Assembly: GCA_017940415.1 (NCBI GenBank)
Contig: JAGAYR010000026.1
Location: 62,001 to 126,000, forward strand
DNA: 64,000 bases
From: Lachnospiraceae bacterium
Lineage (GTDB): Bacteria > Bacillota > Clostridia > Lachnospirales > Lachnospiraceae
Reading direction: 5' to 3'
This document shows positions 37,494-45,840 of this stretch, in pieces (position 1 is the first letter of the stretch; the number at the start of each line of letters is the position of its first letter). Position numbers and translations under genes: made by a program. Below the pieces are notes generated by a model. The model made no database searches, had not been told where the DNA came from, and saw nothing but the letters and a program-made list of their open reading frames with translations.

Positions 37494-38321
37494 ATGAATA
37501 AAATTAAGATAGTTTTATTATCGGCAGTCCTGGCTTTGACGCTTTGTGCATGCGGTCCTATCCATCAGCCGTCCGACAGCGAGCAGAAGAGAGTTGATAA
37601 AGCTATTGAAATAGCAACCACCAGAGTTATCGATGCTCTGAACGATTTTGCTCATCCCGATACAGTCGGAATGAACTATAAGGATATGACCTATAACGAG
37701 CTTGCCGTTAATGTACAGAACATGTATGCCGTCGATGCGGACGGATATGTTCTTACAACTGCCATCGAAAGCTTTGAAAGAGGTATTAAAGAAGCAGGAG
37801 AGATTGTTCGTGTAAATGCTGATACTGCTACTGCAACCATAGACGGAAATGAGATTATCGTTGATGTAGAAGTTGCATGCGAGATCAGGTATGCCGATCT
37901 TCAGATCATACTCAGAAATGACAATTATGACCACACCGTTCTCGGCGCAGCATTCAACACCAGATATACTCTTGCCGAGAAGATGTCCAAAGCAGCTCTT
38001 AATACCCTTATCGGTATGGGCACCGTCTTCTTCATGCTCATTGTCATAGCAATCCTTATTGGACAGCTTGGACCTTTTACCAGATTTATCGAGAAGGTTT
38101 CTGCCGGAATCAAGAAATTCTTCGCAAGCTTCAAGAATAAATCTGACAAGACCGAAGAAGGTATCGACAAAGCCGTTGAACAGATCGTCAAGAACGAGAC
38201 AGCTGAGAATGCTGATGCAGAGCTTGTTGCGGTTATCGCCGCTGCAGTAGCCGCATATGAGGGAACCACAGATACGAGCGGTTTCGTAGTTCGTTCTATT
38301 AGAAAGATCAAGAGACAATAA
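37494..38321 (+). CDS. lipoprotein fused to OadG-like gamma subunit
   Basis: A 275-residue protein. It starts with a lipoprotein signal (lipobox LCAC, Cys19) and an exported domain of about 140 residues. One membrane helix (about 170-190, GMGTVFFMLIVIAILIG) follows, then the OadG-like cytoplasmic tail with a charged segment and the characteristic ELVAVIAAAVAAYEG and FVVRSIRKIKRQ end. OadG normally is under 120 residues and anchors the decarboxylase complex. The extracytoplasmic lipidated domain is an addition. It lies 14 bases after the carboxyltransferase. Confidence 0.75.
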   Translation: MNKIKIVLLSAVLALTLCACGPIHQPSDSEQKRVDKAIEIATTRVIDALNDFAHPDTVGMNYKDMTYNELAVNVQNMYAVDADGYVLTTAIESFERGIKEAGEIVRVNADTATATIDGNEIIVDVEVACEIRYADLQIILRNDNYDHTVLGAAFNTRYTLAEKMSKAALNTLIGMGTVFFMLIVIAILIGQLGPFTRFIEKVSAGIKKFFASFKNKSDKTEEGIDKAVEQIVKNETAENADAELVAVIAAAVAAYEGTTDTSGFVVRSIRKIKRQ

Positions 38322-38340
38322 TTTCCGGAGGAAAACATAT

Positions 38341-38706
38341 ATGAAAAACTATACCATTACCGTTAACGGAACCGCATATGCAGTAACCGTAGAAGAGAAC
38401 GGCGCAGCACCCGCAGTAGCAGCACCTGCTCGTCCCGCAGCAGCACCCGCAGCAGCACCTGCTGCAGCTCCCAAGGCATCCGCAGGAGCAGGCTCCATCA
38501 AGGTTGAAGCCGGAGCAGCAGGAAAGGTTCTCAAGGCTGTTAAGAATGTAGGAGACGCTGTTAAGAAGGGCGATCCCGTTGTTGTAATCGAGTCCATGAA
38601 GATGGAGATCAACTGTGTAGCTCCTCAGGACGGAACCGTTGCAAGCATTGATTGCAATGCCGGTGATTCCGTTGATGCAGGTGCAGTTCTTGCAACCCTT
38701 AACTGA
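38341..38706 (+). CDS. biotin carboxyl carrier protein (MmdC/1.3S-like)
   Basis: A 121-residue biotinyl carrier. The biotinylated Lys is in ESMKMEI near residue 84, and the N-terminal part ends in an Ala/Pro-rich flexible linker (residues 22-50) typical of swinging carriers. It would carry CO2 between the two carboxyltransferases or from the alpha subunit to the membrane beta subunit. AGGAGG-like AGGAAAAC precedes the ATG. Neighbours are OadG-like and OadB-like genes. Confidence 0.93.
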   Translation: MKNYTITVNGTAYAVTVEENGAAPAVAAPARPAAAPAAAPAAAPKASAGAGSIKVEAGAAGKVLKAVKNVGDAVKKGDPVVVIESMKMEINCVAPQDGTVASIDCNAGDSVDAGAVLATLN

Positions 38707-38724
38707 TGAACAAAGGAGTAATCG

Positions 38725-39876
38725 ATGGATTATTTATTAACAACGCTGGATAACCTCGTTCATCAGACGGCGTTTTTCAATCTCACGATTGGAAACTACA
38801 TAATGATCGCGGTTGCCTGCTTTTTCCTGTACTTGGCCATTCGCCATCAGTACGAGCCGCTTCTCCTTGTGCCCATCGCATTTGGAATGCTTCTCGTAAA
38901 CATTTATCCCGACATTATCCTCTCAGCAGAGGATGCTCCCAACGGAGCCGGCGGACTCCTGTACTATTTCTATAAGCTGGATGAGCTTGCGATATTGCCT
39001 TCGCTGATCTTCATGGGCGTAGGTGCACAGACCGACTTCGGTCCCCTTATTGCAAACCCCAAGAGCTTCCTTCTCGGAGCTGCCGCACAGTTCGGTATTT
39101 TCGTAGCATATTTCGGAGCTATCGCAATGGGATTCAACGATAAGGCCGCTGCAGCGATCTCCATCATCGGCGGTGCAGACGGACCTACATCCATATTCCT
39201 TGCAGGTAAGCTCGGACAGACTGCACTTCTTGGACCTATCGCAGTTGCAGCTTATTCTTACATGAGCCTTGTGCCCATTATTCAGCCTCCCATCATGAAG
39301 GCTTTCACTTCCAAGAAGGAAAGAGCAATCAAGATGGGTCAGCTCAGACCTGTATCAAAAACGGAGAAGATCCTTTTCCCCATTATCATCACCATTGTTG
39401 TATGTATGATCCTTCCCACCACCGCACCCCTTATCGGTATGCTGATGCTGGGTAATCTTTTCAAAGAGAGCGGCGTTGTTCGTCAGCTCACCGAGACCGC
39501 TTCAAACGCTATGATGTACATCGTTGTTATCTTCCTCGGAACGAGCGTAGGTGCAACTACTTCAGCTGAGGCATTCCTTAACTGGAGCACCATCAAGATA
39601 GTTGTTCTCGGTCTTGTGGCATTCGCATTTGGTACGTTTGCAGGTGTCGTGTTCGGTAAGATCATGTGCATCGCAACGAAAGGCCAGGTTAATCCCCTTA
39701 TCGGATCAGCCGGAGTTTCCGCAGTTCCCATGGCTGCCAGAGTTTCACAGAAGGTCGGTTCCGAAGAGGATCCCACCAACTTCCTTCTCATGCATGCAAT
39801 GGGTCCCAATGTTGCCGGAGTTATCGGTACCGCAGTTTGCGCCGGTACGTTCATGGCAATGTTCGGAGTATTTTGA
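38725..39876 (+). CDS. Na+-translocating decarboxylase beta subunit (OadB/MmdB/GcdB)
   Basis: A 383-residue integral membrane protein with about nine hydrophobic segments. It has the family motifs GVGAQTDFGPLIANP, the Asp-containing GGADGPTSIF and NPLIGSAGVSAVPMAARVSQ, which in known members hold the Na+ path and the decarboxylation site. It would release CO2 from carboxybiotin and move about two Na+ outward. Same operon; 18 bases after the carrier. Confidence 0.95.
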   Translation: MDYLLTTLDNLVHQTAFFNLTIGNYIMIAVACFFLYLAIRHQYEPLLLVPIAFGMLLVNIYPDIILSAEDAPNGAGGLLYYFYKLDELAILPSLIFMGVGAQTDFGPLIANPKSFLLGAAAQFGIFVAYFGAIAMGFNDKAAAAISIIGGADGPTSIFLAGKLGQTALLGPIAVAAYSYMSLVPIIQPPIMKAFTSKKERAIKMGQLRPVSKTEKILFPIIITIVVCMILPTTAPLIGMLMLGNLFKESGVVRQLTETASNAMMYIVVIFLGTSVGATTSAEAFLNWSTIKIVVLGLVAFAFGTFAGVVFGKIMCIATKGQVNPLIGSAGVSAVPMAARVSQKVGSEEDPTNFLLMHAMGPNVAGVIGTAVCAGTFMAMFGVF

Positions 39877-39897
39877 TTAATTTGAAAGGATAAGAAA

Positions 39898-41334
39898 ATG
39901 GCTGAAATTACTAAAAAACCCGTTGGGATAATGGAGACCGTTTTAAGAGACGCTCACCAGTCCCTTATCGCTACAAGAATGCCTACCGAGATCATGCTTC
40001 CCATTGTTGAGAAGATGGATAAGGTAGGATATCACGCAGTAGAGTGCTGGGGCGGAGCTACCTTCGACGCATCACTCAGATTCCTCAAGGAAGATCCCTG
40101 GGAGAGACTCAGAAAGCTTCGTGACGGATTCAAGAACACCAAGCTTCAGATGCTCTTCAGAGGACAGAACATTCTCGGTTACAGACCTTATGCAGATGAC
40201 GTTGTAGATGCTTTCGTAGAAAAGTCCATCGCAAACGGAATCGATATCATCAGAATCTTCGACTGCCTTAATGACCTGAGAAACCTTCAGGAAGCAGTTA
40301 ATGCTACCAACGAAATCAAAAAGCGTGAGGGCAGAGGACATGCTCAGATTGCTCTTTCCTATACTCTCGGTGACGCATATACTCTTGAGTACTGGGCTGA
40401 CATGGCTAAGAAGATCGAAGAGATGGGTGCGGATTCCATCTGCATCAAGGACATGGCAGGACTTCTTCTTCCTTACAGAGCAGCAGAGCTCATCAAAGCA
40501 ATGAAGGAGCAGACCTCTCTTCCCATCCAGCTTCATACTCACTACACCTCAGGTGTAGCAAGCATGACATACCTCAAGGCAGTAGAAGCAGGTGTAGACG
40601 TTATCGACTGTGCTATTTCTCCTTTCGCACTCGGAACTTCACAGCCCGCTACCGAGGTTATGGTTGAGACCTTCAAGGGAACTCCCTATGACACCGGATA
40701 TGATCAGAATCTCCTTGCAGAGATCGCTGATTACTTTGCACCCTACAGAGATGAGTGCATTAAGAGCGGCCTCATGAACACCAAGGTTCTCGGTGTTAAC
40801 ATTAAGACCCTTCTTTATCAGGTTCCCGGCGGAATGCTTTCCAACATGGTTAGTCAGCTCAAAGAGCAGAAGGCTGAGAATCGTTACAGAGACGTTCTCG
40901 AAGAGATTCCCCGCGTACGTAAGGACTGCGGTGAGCCTCCTCTTGTTACTCCTTCATCACAGATTGTCGGAACTCAGGCTATCTTCAACGTCCTTTTGGG
41001 CGAGCGTTATAAGATGGCTACCGGTGAGTTCAAGGATCTCCTTCGCGGTAACTACGGCCAGACTGTTAAGCCTATGAATCAGGAAGTTATCGACAAGGTC
41101 ATACCCGGCGAGAAGCGCTCTACTGCCAGAAGTGCAGAGGCTACCGGACATACCGAGCCCGAACTTGCTACTATCGAGGCAGAGATGAAAGAATGGAAGA
41201 AGCAGGATGAGGACGTGCTTTCATACGCACTGTTCCCTCAGGTTGCTACCGACTTCTTCAAATATCGTCAGGCCCAGGAGACCGGCGTTGATGTAAAACT
41301 CGCAGATAAGGACAACAAAGCTTATCCTGTCTGA
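39898..41334 (+). CDS. oxaloacetate decarboxylase alpha / transcarboxylase 5S-type carboxyltransferase
   Basis: A 478-residue TIM-barrel carboxyltransferase of the pyruvate/oxaloacetate type. Metal and catalytic motifs are present: the Asp in LRDAHQS, the Lys in CIKDMAGLL and the pair in LHTHYTSG. The biotin domain is absent, so it must use the separate carrier at 38341. It would catalyse oxaloacetate plus biotin to pyruvate plus carboxybiotin, or the reverse. Last gene of the operon; a strong terminator lies 19 bases after its stop. Confidence 0.93.
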   Translation: MAEITKKPVGIMETVLRDAHQSLIATRMPTEIMLPIVEKMDKVGYHAVECWGGATFDASLRFLKEDPWERLRKLRDGFKNTKLQMLFRGQNILGYRPYADDVVDAFVEKSIANGIDIIRIFDCLNDLRNLQEAVNATNEIKKREGRGHAQIALSYTLGDAYTLEYWADMAKKIEEMGADSICIKDMAGLLLPYRAAELIKAMKEQTSLPIQLHTHYTSGVASMTYLKAVEAGVDVIDCAISPFALGTSQPATEVMVETFKGTPYDTGYDQNLLAEIADYFAPYRDECIKSGLMNTKVLGVNIKTLLYQVPGGMLSNMVSQLKEQKAENRYRDVLEEIPRVRKDCGEPPLVTPSSQIVGTQAIFNVLLGERYKMATGEFKDLLRGNYGQTVKPMNQEVIDKVIPGEKRSTARSAEATGHTEPELATIEAEMKEWKKQDEDVLSYALFPQVATDFFKYRQAQETGVDVKLADKDNKAYPV

Positions 41335-41352
41335 GTAAGGCTTTAGACATTA

Positions 41353-41380
41353 CCCCGGGCTTAAATTGCCCGGGGTTTTA
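41353..41380 (+). terminator. terminator of the decarboxylase operon
   Basis: CCCCGGGC and GCCCGGGG pair around TTAAATT, followed by TTTTATTTT. Confidence 0.92.
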
Positions 41381-41418
41381 TTTTCACATAATATGTTTGA
41401 AAAACATTGCGTGAAACC

Positions 41419-41446
41419 TTGACTTAGTAGCCTTTTATGGTAAAAT
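41419..41446 (+). promoter_or_regulatory. promoter of the TetR-family gene
   Basis: TTGACT (41419-41424), a 16-base spacer and TAAAAT (41441-41446), about 70 bases before the ATG. Confidence 0.6.
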
Positions 41447-41517
41447 AACAATCGTCACTTTTCTTGGTGGCGACACTTCAAGATAATCTGTAAATCATAA
41501 GTTAGGAAAGAATCTAC

Positions 41518-42066
41518 ATGGCACGTAAAGAAAGTATAACCATCGACCGGATCCTCTCAGTTGCATTTGAAATGACCAGAGAGCTCGGTGCAGACTCCAT
41601 CACCGCGCGTCACGTTGCAGAAAAAGCAGGATGTTCCACTCAGCCCATCTTCAGGGTTTACAAGAATATGTCGGAACTTCAGACTGCAGTTTATGATAAG
41701 TCCGTACAGTTCTTCAGAGATTATTATGCGGCATTCGATCGCGTAGGCAAGGTTCCTTTCACGAATCTGGGAATGGCTTATATCGCCTTTGCGAGAAAAG
41801 AGAAAAATCTTTTCAGACTTCTTTTTGTTGATGCTAAGCCCGGCAGAATTTCAATGTATGAACTCTTAAACGGTTCCGAAGGAAATGTTGTTGCAGAGAT
41901 CAACATGGCTAAGGAAATGGGATGCAGCGACCCCGGCAGCATGTTCATGAAGATGTGGATATTCATTCACGGAGCAGCCTGCATGACTCTTTCCGGTGAC
42001 TATGACCTTACCGATGAAGAGACAATGTCCCTTCTCGAGAAAGCATATAACTCATTCTTAGTATAA
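41518..42066 (+). CDS. TetR/AcrR-family transcriptional regulator
   Basis: A 182-residue regulator with an N-terminal helix-turn-helix (ADSITARHVAEKAGCSTQPIFRVYKNMSEL, about residues 22-51) and a C-terminal all-helical domain that may bind a ligand or acyl chain. It has its own promoter and terminator. It lies just after the decarboxylase operon and might regulate it, but the only support is position. The AGGAAAG site is weak to moderate. Confidence 0.85.
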   Translation: MARKESITIDRILSVAFEMTRELGADSITARHVAEKAGCSTQPIFRVYKNMSELQTAVYDKSVQFFRDYYAAFDRVGKVPFTNLGMAYIAFARKEKNLFRLLFVDAKPGRISMYELLNGSEGNVVAEINMAKEMGCSDPGSMFMKMWIFIHGAACMTLSGDYDLTDEETMSLLEKAYNSFLV

Positions 42067-42072
42067 TTAAGT

Positions 42073-42107
42073 GAGTCAGTTGGACACATCTCACTGACTC
42101 TTTTTGA
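42073..42107 (+). terminator. GAGTCAG-family hairpin acting as terminator
   Basis: GAGTCAGT and ACTGACTC pair around a 12-base loop (42073-42100), followed by five T. Length 28, like the units at 14114, 14396 and 29365. Confidence 0.8.
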
Positions 42108-42122
42108 GTCAAAGGAAATTTT

Positions 42123-43061
42123 ATGGAATTAAAAGGTGATGTGCTCATCAGGATCAAAGACATGATCCCCCGTATGAGTAAGAGCCAGAAGAAAATTGCA
42201 TTTTATATACAGAACGAGTATGAGACAGCAGTGTTTATGACTGCTGCTGAACTGGGTAAAGAAACCGGAGTCAGCGAATCCACCATTGTAAGATTCGCAT
42301 CAGCTCTCGGTTATGACGGATATCCCGAATTCCAGAAAGCTCTCGTTGAATGCGTTAAGAATAAACTCTCATCCGTTCAGAAGATCGATGAGAAGTACGG
42401 AAGATCATCTCAGTCAGAGATACTTACATCTGTTCTCAATGCTGATATGGAGAAGATCAAGGATACCATCAAGACACTTAATCCCAGTGCCTTCGATCTT
42501 ACCGTTGATATTCTTCTCAGAGCAAGAAACGTATATATCATGGGACTTCGTTCCAATGAGCCTCTTGCTGCATTCCTTCATTTCTATCTCAACATGGTTC
42601 GTCCCGGATGCGTACTCCTTAATACCACATCCGTAACCGAGACCTTTGAGCAGATGATCAGAATTAACGAAGAGGATGCATTCGTCGGAATAAGCTTTCC
42701 CAGGTATTCCATGAGAACTCTTAAGGCAATGGAATTTGCCAACGACAGAAGAGCATCGGTCATCGCAATAACAGACTCTGCTCATTCACCCATGACACTT
42801 TATTCGACATGTAATCTGTATGCACGTTCGGATATGGTGTCCATCGTTGATTCACTTGTTGCACCTCTTTCTGTTATCAACGCAATCGTTGTTGCTCTTT
42901 GTATCAAAGCACCCGAGCAGATCAGAAAGAACCTCAAGATGCTTGAATCGGTATGGAATGATTATCAGGTATATCTCAATGATGAGATCGACTTTATCGA
43001 TGATGATCCCATTCTCAATTACTCTTTGAGGAAACAGGGTGGAGAACCTGAAGATGAATAA
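42123..43061 (+). CDS. MurR/RpiR-family transcriptional regulator
   Basis: A 312-residue regulator with an N-terminal HTH_6 domain (MSKSQKKIAFYI, AELGKETGVSESTIVRFASALGYDGYPEFQ) and a C-terminal SIS sugar-phosphate-binding domain (VYIMGLRSNEPLAAF, GISFPRYSMRTL). Members control sugar-phosphate or amino-sugar use. It is followed by an overlapping flavoprotein gene (eight bases). Its effector and targets cannot be read here. Confidence 0.9.
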   Translation: MELKGDVLIRIKDMIPRMSKSQKKIAFYIQNEYETAVFMTAAELGKETGVSESTIVRFASALGYDGYPEFQKALVECVKNKLSSVQKIDEKYGRSSQSEILTSVLNADMEKIKDTIKTLNPSAFDLTVDILLRARNVYIMGLRSNEPLAAFLHFYLNMVRPGCVLLNTTSVTETFEQMIRINEEDAFVGISFPRYSMRTLKAMEFANDRRASVIAITDSAHSPMTLYSTCNLYARSDMVSIVDSLVAPLSVINAIVVALCIKAPEQIRKNLKMLESVWNDYQVYLNDEIDFIDDDPILNYSLRKQGGEPEDE

Positions 43062-44307
43062 GATAATCGTAATAGGCGGCGGCCCTGCAGGAATGCTGGC
43101 CGCCGTTTCGGCATCGGGAGATGATACCAAGGTAATTCTCCTGGAAAAAAATGATAAGCTGGGCAAGAAGCTGTTTATAACCGGAAAGGGAAGATGTAAC
43201 ATCACCAATTCCGCGGATACTTCGGTCATAATGAAAAACATCATGACCAATCCGAAGTTCATGTACAGCGCTCTCGAAAGCTATGATAATTCCGACATCA
43301 TCCGCGATATAGAAAGCTTCGGATGTAAGGTAAAAGAAGAACGCGGCGGAAGAATGTTTCCGGTATCCGACCATTCTTCGGATGTCATTAAAGCGTTGTC
43401 CAACATGCTGGACAATGCAGGCGTAGAGGTCAGACTGCGCAGTGAAGTTAAGAAAATAGATAAGACTGAGCAGCGATTTGATGTTTTCTTTTCAAACGGA
43501 AAAAAAGAAAACGCGGATGCGGTGATCGTTGCAACGGGCGGAATCTCTTATGCTGCGACAGGATCGACAGGAGACGGATTTGAATTTGCGAAAGCCTTCG
43601 GTCATACCGTAACTGACCTTAAGCCTTCACTTGTTCCTCTTGTTACATCGGACGGCTGGTGCAAGGATCTGCAGGGACTTTCTCTTAAGAACACGGGACT
43701 TAAGATGTACAGCGCAGGAAAACTCATCTACGAAGATTTCGGTGAGATGATGTTTACTCATTTCGGGATAACCGGTCCCATGATCCTTTCCGCAAGTTCA
43801 TATTATTACAAGAGAAAGTCGGATGAGTGTGTAATTCATCTTGACTTGAAACCCGCATTATCAGAAGATGTTCTCGATGAAAGAATCTTAAGAGAGATTT
43901 CCGGGAATCACGAGAAGCATTTCATTAACATGCTGCCTTCACTTCTTCCTGCCAAGATGGTTCCCGTCATTGCAAGAATGACAGGCATCGAAGAGCACAA
44001 AAAGTGCGGAGATATCAAGAAAGAAGAGCGTAAGAAAATTGTTCACATCCTTAAAGATCTTGAGATCCATGTAACGGGAACAAGAGGCTTTGAAGAAGCG
44101 ATTATTACAAAGGGCGGTATCAGCGTTAAGGAAGTTTCCCCAAAAACAATGATGTCTAAACTTTGTGACGGTTTGTTTTTCGCAGGAGAGGCACTTGACC
44201 TGGATGCGCTGACCGGAGGTTTCAATTTACAGATAGCATGGTCAACCGGTTTTTTGGCGGGAAGATCATGCAGAGAATATTTATCTGAAAACGGAGAATT
44301 ATCATGA
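43054..44307 (+). CDS. HI0933/BaiN-family FAD-dependent oxidoreductase
   Basis: A 417-residue flavoprotein. The dinucleotide-binding motif IVIGGGPAGM begins at residue 4, GKGRCNITN is the family signature, VIVATGG closes the FAD domain and GFNLQIAWSTG near the C-terminus completes it. I chose ATG at 43054; an in-frame GTG at 43039 has no good site, whereas GGTGGAG precedes the ATG. Some members (BaiN) reduce bile-acid intermediates, but most have no known substrate. Confidence 0.88.
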   Translation: MNKIIVIGGGPAGMLAAVSASGDDTKVILLEKNDKLGKKLFITGKGRCNITNSADTSVIMKNIMTNPKFMYSALESYDNSDIIRDIESFGCKVKEERGGRMFPVSDHSSDVIKALSNMLDNAGVEVRLRSEVKKIDKTEQRFDVFFSNGKKENADAVIVATGGISYAATGSTGDGFEFAKAFGHTVTDLKPSLVPLVTSDGWCKDLQGLSLKNTGLKMYSAGKLIYEDFGEMMFTHFGITGPMILSASSYYYKRKSDECVIHLDLKPALSEDVLDERILREISGNHEKHFINMLPSLLPAKMVPVIARMTGIEEHKKCGDIKKEERKKIVHILKDLEIHVTGTRGFEEAIITKGGISVKEVSPKTMMSKLCDGLFFAGEALDLDALTGGFNLQIAWSTGFLAGRSCREYLSENGELS

Positions 44308-44954
44308 ATATAGCAATTGACGGACCTGCAGGCGCGGGTAAGAGCACAATCGCAAAGCTTTGTGCCAAGAAGATGAACCTTGTTTATGTTGATACCGGAG
44401 CTATGTACAGAGCTGTTGCGCTGTATCTTCTTGAGAGCGGTATCGATGTTAATGATAAAGCAGCTGTTGCAGACAAGTGCAAGGGCGCCGATGTTGATAT
44501 CAAATACGAAGATGGTGTGCAGAATGTTTACCTGAACGGAAACAATGTGACCGGCAGACTTCGCGAAGAAGCTGTTGGCAATACCGCGTCCGTAACAAGT
44601 GCCGTTCCTGAGGTAAGAGCACAGATTTTCTCACTTCAGAGAGGACTTGCGGACCGCGGCGGAGTTATCATGGACGGACGTGATATCGGAACTGTAGTAA
44701 TGCCAGATGCGGACGTTAAGATCTATCTTACCGCTTCGTCTGAAGTACGCGCCACGCGCCGTGTTAAGGAACTTCAGGAAAAGGGAGAGCCGGCGAATTT
44801 CGAAGAGATCAAGAAAGATATCGAAGACCGTGACCACCGTGATATGACACGTGAAATCTCACCTCTTAAGCAGGCTGATGATGCAATCCTTGTTGATACA
44901 TCAGATATGACTATAGATGAGGTTGTAGATAAAATCTGTTCACTCTGTAAGTGA
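44304..44954 (+). CDS. cmk: cytidylate kinase
   Basis: A 216-residue (d)CMP kinase. It has the P-loop GPAGAGKST (residues 7-15), YVDTGAMYRAVALYLL, the DGRDIGTVVMP segment and the RDHRDMTREISPL lid. It overlaps the flavoprotein gene by four bases, and cmk-ispH-S1 order is common in Clostridia. Length is normal. Confidence 0.96.
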   Translation: MNIAIDGPAGAGKSTIAKLCAKKMNLVYVDTGAMYRAVALYLLESGIDVNDKAAVADKCKGADVDIKYEDGVQNVYLNGNNVTGRLREEAVGNTASVTSAVPEVRAQIFSLQRGLADRGGVIMDGRDIGTVVMPDADVKIYLTASSEVRATRRVKELQEKGEPANFEEIKKDIEDRDHRDMTREISPLKQADDAILVDTSDMTIDEVVDKICSLCK

Positions 44955-44982
44955 CAGATGGGGATGACACCGGATTAAATAA

Positions 44983-45840
44983 ATGGATGTTAGATTAGCT
45001 GACCCTTGCGGCTTTTGCTTCGGTGTTAAGCGTGCCGTAGACGGGGTATACGAACAATTAAAGAGCGGAAGGCCTATATACACTTATGGTCCCGTCGTGC
45101 ATAACGAGACGGTCGTATCTGACCTTGAGAGCAAGGGAGTGAAGGTTATCCCCGATAAAGAGTCTCTTGAGAGTATGACTCTCGAATCCGATGCGGTTGT
45201 GGTCATCAGGGCTCACGGTATCGGAAGGGATATCTATAAGCTTCTGGAAGATAAAGGATGCGAGACTGCGGATTTTACCTGTCCTTTCGTACAGAGGATA
45301 CACGATATTGTCCTCAAAGAAAGCAGGGAGGGAAAGTATATCGTAATCGTCGGAAATCCCGCCCATCCCGAGATCATAGGCATATGCGGATGGTGTGACG
45401 GCCCTTATACTGTGGTTAAGACGGAAGAAGAGGCAAAGGCCCTTGATATAAGCGGCGATATTACAGTTGTCGCACAAACAACCTTCCAACACAGAAAATT
45501 TTCACAAATTGTTGAAATAATTAGCGAAAAAGGTTATAATGCTAACGTTGTGAACACTATATGTTCAGCAACGAAGGACAGGCAGGATGCAGCCGAAGTC
45601 CTTTCCAAAACGGCAGACGCGATGATAGTCATAGGGGGGAGCGCAAGTTCCAATACTCGCAGACTCTATGAAATTGCATCTGAAAACTGTCCGAATACGG
45701 TCTGTATACAGAAACCGGATGATCTTGCAACTTTTAAACTACCTGAATCTGTAAATCTGATCGGCATCACCGCGGGGGCTTCCACTCCGCAAAATATTAT
45801 TGAGGAGGTTCAAAAATATGTCAGAGGAATTGACTTTTGA
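44983..45840 (+). CDS. ispH: 4-hydroxy-3-methylbut-2-enyl diphosphate reductase
   Basis: A 285-residue IspH, the last enzyme of the MEP isoprenoid pathway, which makes IPP and DMAPP. The three cluster cysteines are Cys12 (DPCGFCFGV), Cys100 (FTCPFV) and Cys194 (TICSATKDRQ). The His in AHGIG and the HPE in NPAHPE are family motifs. In many Clostridia IspH is fused to S1 domains; here the C-terminus overlaps the S1 gene by 23 bases in another frame, so the proteins are separate. The start has no strong ribosome-binding site. Confidence 0.96.
   Translation: MDVRLADPCGFCFGVKRAVDGVYEQLKSGRPIYTYGPVVHNETVVSDLESKGVKVIPDKESLESMTLESDAVVVIRAHGIGRDIYKLLEDKGCETADFTCPFVQRIHDIVLKESREGKYIVIVGNPAHPEIIGICGWCDGPYTVVKTEEEAKALDISGDITVVAQTTFQHRKFSQIVEIISEKGYNANVVNTICSATKDRQDAAEVLSKTADAMIVIGGSASSNTRRLYEIASENCPNTVCIQKPDDLATFKLPESVNLIGITAGASTPQNIIEEVQKYVRGIDF

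Noticed and set aside
44955..44982. GTGACAGATGGGGATGACACC between cmk and ispH
   Set aside because: It recalls the left arm of the GGGGACG family, but no complementary arm is present; too short to call a unit.
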